A stretch of DNA of 64,000 bases from Cordylochernes scorpioides (taxonomy: Eukaryota; Arthropoda; Arachnida; Pseudoscorpiones; Chernetidae). Location: assembly GCA_030710605.1 (NCBI GenBank), contig CP092874.1, forward strand, positions 25,441,765 through 25,505,764. Direction: 5' to 3'. Both the position numbers and the translations under genes were made by a program. Under the pieces are notes generated by a model, which made no database searches, was not told the DNA's origin, and was given only the letters and a program-made list of their open reading frames with translations. Shown here in pieces: positions 44,561 through 55,445 of the stretch (positions within the stretch are counted from its first letter, which is position 1; each line of letters starts with the position of its first letter).

Positions 44561-44884
44561 ATATGATTAATAATGAGACATAGATGTATTTTGAATTTAT
44601 ATATATATATATATAATTGAAACATACTTGTATTTTATATAAACAAACATGATATCTCGAAAGGCTGAACGTGTCTTTCTTTTTCAAATATATTTACGAC
44701 TCAACTTGCAACGTAGATGTTCCTTTTCGTAATGCTGCTAAGGTAGACTGTTGAATTCTTCTGGGGTCGGATTTTTTAGATTAAATTACATATTATCCCG
44801 GGGGAAATTTGTATCTTTCTATTAATACTATTTTAGTCTATATTATTGAGTCTTTCATACATTCGTGGACAAAACTTATGGAAC

Positions 44885-45041
44885 TAAAGAGACAAAGGTC
44901 GCTTCTCCCGTCAAAACCAGACGCCATCTATTGACCGTCGCCGCAAACTAGCGGCCTCGGGTCGGTGACAAAGCCACAACACCAGCTTTTGCCAAAGCAA
45001 AGACGTCTATTTTGACGGGAGAGGCGACCTTTGTCTCTTTA
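44885..45041. mobile_element. TA-flanked MITE in the spacer
   Basis: AAGAGACAAAGGTCG ... CTCCCGTCAAAA is mirrored by TTTTGACGGGAG ... CGACCTTTGTCTCTT, with TA on both sides. Its interior matches 28487-28517. Confidence 0.7.
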
Positions 45042-45139
45042 TATCAATATCCTCCCGGCAAAATTTCCATCTATAAAACTTAAGGAAGTTTCATATTTTG
45101 ATGTCGTCGGTCGATTGTTTGTTTGAAGGAGACAGAGGC

Positions 45140-46450
45140 TGTTCACACTTGGTTATCTCGTGTGTCTTCAATAAAGGTTACTGTAATATCTTTCAGAGCT
45201 ATTGTCTGAATCCCGATATACATACTGAAAGGTACAATTTCCTTAAGTTTTGTCCATGAGTGTACATACACTTGGTTATCTCGTATGTCTTCAATAAAGT
45301 TCACTGTAATATCTTTCAGAGTTATTGTCTGAATCCCGATATACATGCTAAAAGGTACAACTTCCTTAAGTTTTGTTTGTAAGTCTTCAATAAAGGTCAC
45401 TGTAATATCTTTCAGCGTTATTGTCTGAATCCTGATATACATGCTAAAAGGTACAACTTCCTTAAGTTTTGTTTGTAAGTCTTCAATAAAGATCACTGTA
45501 ATATCTTTCAGAGTTATTGTCTGAATCCCGATATACATGCTGAAAGGTACAACTTCCTTAAGTTTTGTTTGTAAGTCTTCAATAAATGTCACTGTAATAT
45601 CTTTCAGGGTTATTGTCTGAATCCAGATATACATGCTGAAAGGTACAACTTCCTTAAGTTTTGTTTGTAAGTCTTCAATGAAGATCACTGTAATATCTTT
45701 CAGAGTTATTGTCTGAATCCCGATATACATGCTGAAAGGTACAACTTCCTTAAGTTTTGTTTGTAAGTCTTCAATAAAGATCACTGTAATATCTTTCAGA
45801 GTTATTGTCTGAATCCCGATATACATGCTGAAAGGTACAACTTCCTTAAGTTTTGTTTGTAAGTCTTCAATAAATGTCACTGTAATATCTTTCAGAGTTA
45901 TTGTCTGAATCCTGATATACATGCTGAAAGGTACAACTTCCTTAAGTTTTGTTTGTAAGTCTTCAATAAATGTCACTGTAATATCTTTCAGAGTTATTGT
46001 CTGAATCCTGATATACATGCTGAAAGGTACAACTTCCTTAAGTTTTGTTTGTAAGTCTTCAATAAATGTCACTGTAATATCTTTCAGAGTTATTGTCTGA
46101 ATCCTGATATACATGCTGAAAGGTACAACTTCCTTAAGTTTTGTTTGTAAGTCTTCAATAAAGGTCACTGTAATATCTTTCAGAGTTATTGTCTGAATCC
46201 CGATATACATGGTAAAAGGTACAACTTCCTTAAGTTTTGTTTGTAAGTCTTCAATAAAGGTCACTGTAATAACTTTTAGAGTTATTGTCTGAATCCCGAT
46301 ATACATGGTAAAAAGTACAACTTCCTTAAGTTTTGTTTGTAAGTCTTCAATAAAGGTCACTGTAATATCTTTCAGTGTTATTGTATGAATCCCGATATAG
46401 ATGCTAAAAGGTACAACTTCCTTAAGTTTTGTCCATGAGTATAGATTTAG
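45140..46450 (-). repeat. 96-bp tandem array, open in one frame for 441 codons
   Basis: About 12-13 units of 96 bp (CTTCAATAAAGGTCACTGT, CCGATATACATGCTGAAAGG, ACTTCCTTAAGTTTTGT), plus longer end units with CCATGAGTGTA. Because 96 is a multiple of three, one minus-strand frame (45143-46468) stays open and reads a 32-residue repeat (TKLKEVVPFSMYIGIQTITL, then KDITVTFIEDLQ). No signal peptide, domain or promoter is evident; it is most simply a minisatellite from the dispersed R96 repeat. Confidence 0.85.
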
Positions 46451-46549
46451 CGCAGTATATAGAAGCATTAGGTACTGATGGAATGTACATCCAATTAGCG
46501 AAAAAAATATATATATAAAATATAAAAATCGTTATTATTAAATAATAAT

Positions 46550-47080
46550 ATAAGAATACATTATAATATTTGTAATTAAAAAGGCATATATTGGATCAAA
46601 ATATCATTTATTTTACTTATATTTCTGTTGGCTGAACGCCAACCTTCATCAAGGTATTATAACATATCAATGTGTTTTGAAAATAGAGCAATCCATAAAT
46701 AAATCTTTAATTAAAAATGAATATATTGGATCAAAATATCATTTATTTTACTAATATTTATGTTGGCTGAATGTCAACCTTTATCAAGGTATTATAACAT
46801 ATTTAATTGTGTCAACAACAAACTCAATAACGTCAACAGAATTAAGTTTTAAAAATATTTTGTTATATTCAATGGGGAGAAAAAAATGATATATAAATTT
46901 ATATTATGGACAAAATAAATTTTGTAAATATGTTATAACACCTTGATAAAGGTTGGCGTTCAGCCAACAGAAATATTAGTAAAATAAATGATATTTTGAT
47001 CCAATATATACCTTTTTAATTAAAGATTTATTTATGGATTGCTCTATTTTCAAAACAATATAATATGTTTGAAATATATA
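46550..47080. mobile_element. PLE-like family D: two direct and one inverted copy
   Basis: Two copies in one direction (hairpins at about 46625-46660 and 46750-46790) and one in the other (about 46940-46980), each with GTTGGC/GCCAAC followed by AGAAATAT. The ends share GGCATATATTGGATC or its mirror. Tandem plus inverted terminal repeats are a known Penelope-like layout. Confidence 0.6.
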
Positions 47081-47412
47081 AAAATAAACTTAAAATTGAT
47101 TTTTTTTAAAGATGTATTTCATTCATCACGAGATGAGCTTTACTTCTGTTTTATGATGATTATTTTCGATGATGATTTCAGATAAAAAGTTATGTGGTGT
47201 GATGGATAATTATCTTATTTCTTGAAGAAAAAAGATATGTTTATGAAAGACGATTAAAAACATGTAAGGTCTAAATGTCTTTTTATAAAATAATGATGAT
47301 TCTTCTTTATATTTTCATCATTGATTAAATTTTACACAAATAAATTTTATTAAAATAAAAACAAAGCCTCCAGGGAAAAGTTTCTTTTAAAAATATTTTT
47401 TATTTAAAAAAT

Positions 47413-47454
47413 ATCTCGAGCTTTCGGGCAAGTACGCCCTTCTACGGGAGAAAA
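47413..47454 (-). ncRNA. Hammerhead-like hairpin, family B
   Basis: Minus strand TTCTCCCGTAGAAGGGCG ... GCCCGAAAGCTCGAGA. Helix I TTCTC/GAGA-type pairing is kept. Confidence 0.4.
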
Positions 47455-47519
47455 TGCTTTATATGATTAATACGCCAATAAAATTAAATAAAGTCCATTC
47501 ACTGTTTACATTTGTTTTA

Positions 47520-47740
47520 AGGCATGATCAACGCGGGCTTCTGTTGCGCGTGCTTCACTTGGGGGTTATGGGGTGGGTTCAGGGAATATAATGTTATAAA
47601 TTTCCGGAATATCTATTCTTCTGTTGATGCTATTGTGCTTTCTGGATATGATGGATCCTATTATAAGTCTCTGTAGTCTCTCTATTGGGGATGTTGGAGT
47701 AATTTACTGACAATGTGTTTCTTTTAAATATCATCAAATA
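47520..47740 (-). other. Possible retrotransposon coding scrap
   Basis: GC-richer sequence; the minus strand gives SPIERLQRLIIGSIISRKHN. Not assigned. Confidence 0.25.
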
Positions 47741-47964
47741 TTATTTCTACAGACCTTACTGCAATGATATGAGTTATTGAATGAGAGGGCTTCTGTTTCA
47801 AAATCACTTTATTAGGTACAGCCCAACACGAACAACCTAGTTTATGATAATTGCAACAATGGATAATATATGATGGTTATTCACATATTAAACAAAATGT
47901 TAACGCGGGATCCAATCCCGGTTCATGACTGTCGGAATCGAGGGTGTTACCCACTCGTCCTAAG

Positions 47965-48035
47965 AAGGCTTGGCTTATCAGTAGTGAACCCTCTCAGGGG
48001 TTTCGCCAAATTAATCTCTAGGCCGCTTTAATATT
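47965..48035 (+). repeat. Dispersed repeat fragment
   Basis: GGCTTGGCTTATCAGTAGTG and GGGGTTTCGCCAAATTAATC match 29144-29240. The SINE at 48050 is inserted in its 3' end. Confidence 0.55.
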
Positions 48036-48049
48036 GTATTAGATTGGTA

Positions 48050-48121
48050 GCGACGGTGGTATAATGGTTAGCATTGCTGCCTTCCAAGCAGTTGACCCGG
48101 GTTCGATTCCCGGCCTTCGCA
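48050..48121 (+). tRNA. tRNA-Gly (TCC)-like SINE head
   Basis: 72 bases with A-box TGGTATAATGG, anticodon loop CTTCCAA (anticodon TCC), B-box GGTTCGATTCC and T-stem CCGGG/CCCGG. The acceptor stem GCGACGG/CCTTCGC has one C-T mismatch, and a T-run follows. By itself it would pass for a tRNA gene, but the target duplication encloses it together with the SINE body, so it is the promoter head of a SINE. Confidence 0.8.
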
Positions 48122-48344
48122 TTTTTTTTCTTTCCTCTTTTCGCTCTCCACTTCTCCCATCCATATTTCCAATTTTTTTTCTTATTTTTTTATTCTTTCT
48201 TATAATCTGTATATACTTACCATATGTATATAATCTTTCTCCATTTTTATTTCCCACTTTCGTAGATTTCTCCGTCTTGTAACCCCAAAGAGAATCCTCT
48301 GTAAGACCTGTGTGTCTAAATATAGGCTTTTGTGTGTGTGTGTG
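48050..48344 (+). mobile_element. Complete tRNA-Gly-headed SINE with TSD
   Basis: A tRNA-Gly-like head (48050-48121), a T/C-rich link, a body shared with 18844-19021 (CCGTCTTGTAACCCCAAAG, ATCCTCTGTAAGACCTG) and a (TG)n tail. The 14-bp duplication TGTATTAGATTGGT lies at 48035-48048 and 48345-48358, so the insertion is full length. SINEs of this kind are copied by a partner LINE that shares the 3' tail; 18844-19021 may be such a LINE end. Confidence 0.85.
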
Positions 48345-48734
48345 TGTATTAGATTGGTTTGGGATATGCCTTGTATTTTCTATCAATTTAATTTTCATTA
48401 TTGATTATATTTTAGAACTGTGTCTTACCATTTTAGTAATGCAGAAGTATTTATAATAAAAAAGTCTGATAGAGAGAGAGAAAAACATCCTTATAAAACA
48501 TATCTACTTATGCAAGAATTATATTAGTGGGAGGTTGTGTTGCAATTTGCATGAATCAACAATATGTAAATTCACCATTTTTTTGTTCCGAGAAATGGGA
48601 ACCGGATTTCCTCTCTATAAATTAAGTTGGTCAAAAACCTTTTTTTTTTTTGTAATATCATAGAATGTTCTTGGTACTTAGTAAATCACTAAAATATGAC
48701 AATGGAAGCGTGTTCTTTTGTTCTGTATGGAATG

Positions 48735-48805
48735 GCTAAGAAATTTGCTATGGTACTGCACAACCTGGGTGGTCTAGCAACCTCATTCTAGGTTCGAATC
48801 CCCGT
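48735..48805 (+). repeat. tRNA-like / SINE head fragment (right arm)
   Basis: GTGGTCTAGCAACCTC ... TAGGTTCGAATCCCCG, mirror of 43925-43990. Confidence 0.4.
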
Positions 48806-49641
48806 AGAAAACATTCTTTTTTTTTTCTCCTTAAGTCTCTCATATTAAAGATTTATATTTATGGTAAAAGAAAATTATAGCTCAACTTGATCAACTTTCT
48901 CTATCCAGGATACTAATCATTACAGATAACTTCATTAAATTAACTTCCATCATTGCTTAACATACTGTAAATATCTACCTTGCGATTTCTTCTATCTGCT
49001 TATGTTGTTGCTTATTTGTTTAATGTATATGTTTATTCAATGCTCTTTTTCTTAATTGTTTATTTTCTTTTTGATAATTCTGTTACCTACTCTACTACAA
49101 TTTTGCCATGTGGAAAATTAGGGAAGACCAACTTCGGGAATAAGAAAGCAATTTATTTCAGGCAGGAACAAACTCTCAATGGTAAACAAAAGATAAGCCA
49201 CGAGGGAAATTTACAGAGTAGCAAGATATAAACATAAAAATGACCACTCTGTTAATAAAAATAATAAAATTAATAAATACTTTGTTACAATATGAATTAT
49301 TGTAAATAGTTTCACGCGTAATTATCTAGATAGGATATAGTGTGTCTTGTTTGCAACTGGTAATAAATAAATAATAATGGTAAAAGAAAATTGCATAAAA
49401 ATAGATAACATGTAAATAAGATTAATCAAATATAAATATCAGAAGATAAGTTTCTATATTTACATTATTAACGAGTTTACAAGCTTTCAGGTTTTAAACA
49501 TCCCTTTTACAAGTAAAAATTTTATGAAGAATAAATTATATAAATTCTAATACCATATAAATATTATTATATCCGCTTATAAATAATATGAACAAAAATA
49601 TAGAAAGTAATTTGTAAAATTTCCATAATTTGAATATTGTT

Positions 49642-49902
49642 GTTGTTGTTGTCGTGTCCAAAGAAGAGTCTCAGATGTCTCCATACATCTCCATCATAAA
49701 TTAAATAAATCACTATATCAAATAAATCACTATATCAAATAAATCACTATATATAAATCAATTAATTAAATCAATGAAATCACTGAATCAATTAAATCCA
49801 TACATATCCATCACAGCAGCAGCAATATCCACTATCTTGGGTGTGTAAAGATGCTGCTCTGGGTCTAAGTCAATTTTCTTCAAGGCTGCGGCCATTGCTG
49901 GG
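49642..49902 (-). mobile_element. Non-LTR retrotransposon end (right arm), interrupted
   Basis: Mirror of 42699-42843 with the same 14-bp duplication (49628-49641, 49903-49916). The coding end is split by about 105 bp at 49697-49800 made of AAATAAATCACTATATC repeats flanked by CCATACATCTCCATCA and CCATACATATCCATCA. Confidence 0.8.
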
Positions 49903-49916
49903 AATTTGAATATTGT

Positions 49917-51929
49917 TATTTTTTTTTTAGAAAAAAACACTTAAATTTATTTGTTGATTTTTATAGATGTTTATCAGAGAGATTGTTCACAATTTCTAAT
50001 GTAAATTAGACGTAAAAATATATTATTTACTTTAATTAATTATTTGGAAATTAAAAAAAATATTTTGTATGTGTGAACTCTCTATAGTAAGAAAACTATC
50101 CTCCAATTAAAAAATGAGTTAAGTATAAAATAAACGTTTTTTGATAAACTTCTACATGTGCAAATAAAATGATTATACAATTCGTTTAGTATGTATAAAT
50201 ATAAACGCCAAACAATATAAATATTTTTACAATTTTCATTTATTCACTGAAAAAAAATATAATTTGGGTTCTTTCTAACAAAGGAAATATCCCCAAAGAA
50301 AAATAGCAGAGTAAATCTCTTTGAATAAAGACGTAGAACTATAAAAATAATAATAAATTATCAAACAATTACAATATTAAGGAATCACTATATTCTATTT
50401 TTAGCATTATTATCATCGCTTCCTATGCCATATACTGCAATAAAAAATATAGAAAAAAAGTATTAAAAATCTTTCTAGTATGTTACATAAAGAAGAAAGG
50501 TATTATATCTCTGCGAAAGATCAGGCAAACAAGTTGGCGACCCTGCCAGCTGTTCTCAACATAATTATAGAGGAAGAAGATATGATTGCAGAAGATTTCC
50601 TGCCCTTGTCATTGCTTCGACATCACGTCAACATGCACATCGTACTTTGTCCATTCGTACTATTCAAATGTTCGCGTGTGGCCCTATAGAATAGAAGATT
50701 TCTTTTAAATTAGATATAGATATGTTGTACTTCAGTCAATACAAAAATATATTTTTCCATTGATGTCTATTTTGACAAGCTTTCTTTCTTTTATTCTTAA
50801 TCCTGACGAAAGAAAATTATGTAGGGTATTTGAGCCTTGATCAAAATATAGATTTATTTATGGCAGAAGGTATTATTGTCTCAAAATATATGAAAGATTG
50901 CATAACAATATCTATTTTTAATGTACTTGAAAAACTAAGGGCAAAAAAAAAAAATCAAAAGATTATTTTTCAGGATACTAACTCTGTGAAAGAAAAACAT
51001 ATAGCGAAATAATTATTTTGTATTTCTGTTTAACTTTTGGTATATTTTAAACAATAAATTTATATTAAAATAATTTGAATGAAAAAGTTTTATTTGCAAA
51101 ATAATAATTTATACTGCCATAGCAGAAGATAAAATATATTATTAGTGTTAATTCTTGTGTGTTGTTTTTGTGTATGGTGTGTTTATTGATGTTGTAAAAA
51201 AAGAATCGATGTATTTTTGATATGTGAACATGGAGAAAGCTACTCGGAGTATCATGGACAGATAAAAAGGACAAAGACTTTAAATTAAAAATGAATATCT
51301 TTGATAAGTATAATAATTTATTAAAATTTTGAATTTTTTAATATATTCCTAAGATATTTTTTGTCTAAATGTAAATAGACTAGGTTGATACCAATATCTG
51401 TATATCCGTAACACTCTGGGTTACCTATTTTATTTATATAAAAGAGAAAAAGAAAATTTTTATTAAAAATAGGCGTAATAATCCACAATCGCTAACTATG
51501 ATGTATGTTTAAACTGGTTGAAACAACTCGAGCAAAATAGCTGTTATATTGACAGTTTGGTCGTGAGAATTTGTCAAAAGGCTGTCGAATGGACAATGTC
51601 AATAATGGGTCAAAACACCCTACACTTCAAAATGACGTCTAGTTGACATTAGTGTGAAGAGACTCTTACATAACAACCCTCAACAACACCTCCACAAAGC
51701 AAATTTTTTAAAAACCATATTTGAAATTTCCTTAGTGTAAACATACTCGTATTGTAGTTAAGAGGAAATTTTTGCCTTCTCTTATACCTGTTTTCATATT
51801 AAGATTTTTCTACGCATTTTCTGATTTTTTTTTTGTCTTATATATTAGAGTCATATATTCACGTGAAATAAATTAAGTAAGAAAAATAATACAAGTATAT
51901 TTCAATATAATATAATGCGGCTTGTGATT
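49917..51929. other. Right-arm mirror of 40698-42684
   Basis: No recognised gene. Short frames (50480-50689, 51065-51274) mirror those of the left arm. Confidence 0.45.
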
Positions 51930-52075
51930 GTAAAACGACATTTGAAAATTATCCCGCATGTGTTTCTTTTCAACGAAAAATAATCGTTATTTCTTCATAA
52001 AATAAATTTTGATTTTTCGTCGAAAAGAAACACATGCGGGATAATTTTCAAATGTCGTTTTACAATTATATTTAT
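51930..52075. mobile_element. Foldback element (right arm)
   Basis: Mirror arms ACGACATTTGAAAATTATCC / GGATAATTTTCAAATGTCGT with CATGTGTTTCTTTTCAACG inside. Confidence 0.65.
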
Positions 52076-52771
52076 TACTTTTTATATTACTTTTATATAC
52101 TTATTACTTGTATATTTATTTTCTCATGAAAAAATATTAAGGAAATTTATTATTAAATGATTAGTTATATAATATTACTTAAAAAAAAATACTTTAAATT
52201 ATTTTTTGATTCAATATATACCTTTTTAATTAAAGATATATTTTTATTTTTTAATATTTAAACTTTTTGAGCCAAATATTACTTTCTTTTATTATATTGC
52301 TAAAATATTGATGCTTAGAGAGAGATCTTCTTTCATTAAAATATTTAAAATATTTTCCCAGTTTAAAAAGAGAGATTTTTATAAGATTAAAAATATATTT
52401 AAGGATATATAATATATAATTCTCGTGCAAACATTGAGGTCTCATAATACCTAAAGGCATTTTTATAAACAGTCAATAATTTGCTACAAAATTTATTCAA
52501 ATCATTCTTGTTAAAATACGTGTTCTGAAGAAAAATTATTGGGGTGCTAGATTAAATATTAATTCAAATTTTTGATATGTATATTTATCTCAGAAAATAA
52601 AAATAATTTCATCTTAATATATAGTTATTATTTACAAATTTTATATTTACTTACAAATACATTTTTTTTACGTATATATTTCATGTATAAAATTAAAAAT
52701 ATACATTTCAATTATAAAAGTTCTTTTCTCATCTATATATAATAAATTATCTAGCAACACTTTGATATCTG

Positions 52772-53088
52772 TTTTGAAAATAGAGCAATCCATACTTAAT
52801 TCATTAGATAATAAATGGCATATATTGGATTTAATAAAATATTTATTTTGCCAATATTTCGGCTGGCTGAACGCAAACCTTTATCGAGGCATTACATTTT
52901 TGTATACACAAATTTCTCCCACCTACTCTGTATTTTAATTGATTTCAAATGTGATATTATAACACTATGCGGCGCTGAGTTTGTGTATACAAAAATGTAA
53001 TGCCTCGATAAAGGTTTGCGTTCAGCCAGCCGAAATATTGGCAAAATAAATATTTTATTAAATCCAATATATGCCATTTATTATCTAA
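52772..53088. mobile_element. PLE-like family D inverted pair, right arm only
   Basis: Mirror halves (GGCATATATTGGATTTAATA ... CGGCTGGCTGAACGCAAACC ... GAGGCATTACATTTTTG) around a short core. The 11-bp duplication TTTGATATCTG (52761-52771, 53089-53099) is single in the left arm at 39837-39847, a clean empty site. Identical short frames on both strands here come from the mirror symmetry. Confidence 0.8.
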
Positions 53089-53099
53089 TTTGATATCTG

Positions 53100-54680
53100 T
53101 ATCAATACATATTTGATACATCTTTTGGTTATAATATTTATAATACTTTTCATTTTATATGACTATATATATTTTTTTTTTTACATTTTAAAATACTATA
53201 TAACACACAATAATCAAAATGGAATTTGAAGTTCGATATAACAATAATTAAAGCTCATCATACATTGAAATCTTACAAAGGGTAAGTAGTAATTTTATAT
53301 TGCAGACGTACATTTAAAAGTGACAACGCAAGTTAAATTCTTTTTGAAAAAATATGTTCGTCATATGTTTTATTTTTTAAAAATTATGAATTAGGCGAAA
53401 GATACATATCTATATATTCATAGTCAGTAAAACTTTACTACAAAAAGCTTTATGATAAATATTTATTTATCTCATTTATTTATTTATTTATCTCATCATG
53501 TTAATTACATTTGGAATATATATCCGCTTAGAGAAAACAAAAATGAATTATTTATAATAATTTCATGAGTATGTCTATTTTGAAAAATATTATTTAAGAG
53601 AGGTACTTTTAAAACAATTTTCAAAAATAATAACAATATTTTTTATTATAAAAATAAATTCACAAACTTTTTATAACATTTACGTGTGTATCAAAGTTTT
53701 TATTACAAATATATAAAAATGTTTTATTATATAATTTAAAAGTACTATAAATACAAATTTATTTGAAGTGAACAACCTCAAGAGTTTCTAAGAAGCTTTA
53801 ACTACAAGATGAAAAGGATTCAAAGGAAATAAAGAAAACGATTTCGTAATAATGAAAAAGATATTGACAAGATGAAAAATACCAAACGTTAACTAGTTTG
53901 TTATTTATGGCTATGAAGTCAACTAAACACAGCGGGAGGTATAACCATAAAGAAAGTTTGGCTAACCATAAACCTAGAGAAGATAAGAAAGAAAAATTTC
54001 GATTTCAAATTATCTTTTGTTATACAGTCTCTTTCTTTCATCCAAAACATAATGTTTTAAAGATGATTATAAAATTGGGCAAAGACTTATGTAAAAGGAT
54101 TTCATTTATTTATTTAACGAATATGCATTAGTTTGTTGATGTTTTGTAGATTAAAAAATGACATTCAATATTATTTTTTTCAAATGGCATTTAAAATTCT
54201 GTTATTGTGGTAGAAATTGTACTGTAAGAATATCTTTGCAGTTTTTTTAAGAATGAGCTAAACATGCTTTTAATATTTATTCGATTATTTTTAGAATCAT
54301 ATCATCATTCTAAATTTTTTTTACGAATAAAAAAGTCGTTTGTGATTTTAATTTGTTTATCCTAAGATATAGCAGATATAGCCATGATCATTACTAATAA
54401 AAGTTTAAGAGAGCAAAGGAGAAATATTTGTATTATTATGACGATAAAAAAATTATCCTTTGTTCTTAAAATGTTTGTTATATATGTCTAGGGAGGATTA
54501 TTAATTAGAAAATTTCATTACTGTTTGTATTTACAGACTTAGTTAAACAGACTCCTTTATTATAAATTGTATTTATTTAATACAAATATTTCAAGAACAA
54601 AAAAATAAATAAAATAAAAAACATAGTATTGAGATAAATGGAGCAAGCCTATATCAACAAACACCCTACAAGTTATCTAA
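53100..54680. other. Right-arm mirror of about 38280-39835
   Basis: AT-rich; no recognised gene. The frame at 53898-54131 has no known domain. Confidence 0.45.
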
Positions 54681-54734
54681 TATCATTTTCAAAAAAATAC
54701 TAACGATTAGTTGATATTTATTCCGATAGATGGC

Positions 54735-54848
54735 GCAGCAGAAGGGGTCTTCTTGAGCACTTCTCAGTTCCACACCGAGTAAGTAAGTAGATGCGTGTCT
54801 TGGCAGACGCCAGGATGGCCAGGGTGTCATCTTCCAGGCCTCGCCTTA
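54735..54848 (-). pseudogene. LINE C-terminal coding fragment
   Basis: Minus strand GLEDDTLAILASAKTRIYL and CGTEKCSRR resemble the C-terminal frame at 25853-26020 (GLDDDTILTSTKTHIYRY). It lies in a 1.2-kb stretch missing from the left arm. Confidence 0.5.
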
Positions 54849-54991
54849 TATCAAAAGAGATTATAAACTTAAATCCTGTAACAAGAAATACCTGGACAAT
54901 TCTTGTAGACTAAACTCTAGCACTAATATTCTAGTATTATATTCAGTACTTAAATTGTTCTGAGGACCAGAGGATAAGAATAATGTATAAC

Positions 54992-55127
54992 TATTGTAAT
55001 ACGCATAGAATCAAAAAGGATGAGTTTCTTTTATTGGGAAAAACGTTTCTAGCTTTCGGGCGTAAGCTAGAAACGTTTTTCCCAATAAAAGAAACTCATC
55101 CTTTTTGATTCTATGCGTATTACAATA
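54992..55127. repeat. Perfect 63-bp palindrome with 10-base loop
   Basis: 54992-55054 and 55065-55127 are exact reverse complements (ends TATTGTAATACGCATAG and inner AACGTTTCTAGCT); the loop TTCGGGCGTA is a cut family B hairpin. No mismatch in 63 bp means a very young foldback insertion. Confidence 0.85.
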
Positions 55128-55238
55128 TATTAAAAGGATTAATCGTATTAAATGTATAACTATGTAAATATTTAAATGTCATATTATTTATTTAGTCAAT
55201 CAAGCAGGTTCCCAGTACCCGGGCTGTCCTTCTGACAC

Positions 55239-55445
55239 TTAAGTTTTCTTGGTTTCATTTACAATGTTACAGTGGAAGTCCAATCCATGAGGTGGCGTCA
55301 GGCAGATTTCTTTCTTAAGGGATTTTCTAGGGATGCTGGAGATCCCTAGGAGGATGGCCGTCAGGAATCTTTGGTATTGGAAGGTTGGGCAGAGGTGGTC
55401 CATGGTGTGGTCTTCACCTTGGCAATGGGGGGCAAGTTGGGTCAT
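55239..55445 (-). pseudogene. Retrotransposon C-terminal zinc-motif fragment
   Basis: Minus frame TQLAPHCQGEDHTMDHLCPT then QRFLTAILLGISSIPRKS resembles the cysteine/histidine segment after the RT of some LINEs (C-x2-C ... H-x4-H). The first cysteine is lost. Confidence 0.45.

Noticed and set aside
44067-44687. 206-codon frame across the gap
   Set aside because: It only exists because N codons are not stops; just the 44406-44560 part looks like a retrotransposon scrap.
47880-47965. Second tRNA-like sequence on the minus strand
   Set aside because: GGGATTGGATCCC only loosely resembles a B-box and no convincing A-box or cloverleaf could be drawn.
48050-48121. Functional tRNA-Gly gene
   Set aside because: The target duplication encloses it together with the SINE body and tail, and the acceptor stem has a mismatch.
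48039-48398. 119-codon minus-strand frame over the SINE
   Set aside because: It is antisense to the tRNA head and SINE body; the apparent protein is a shadow of that RNA-derived sequence.
52815-53077. Identical short proteins on both strands
   Set aside because: Explained by the mirror symmetry of the family D inverted pair, not by two genes.
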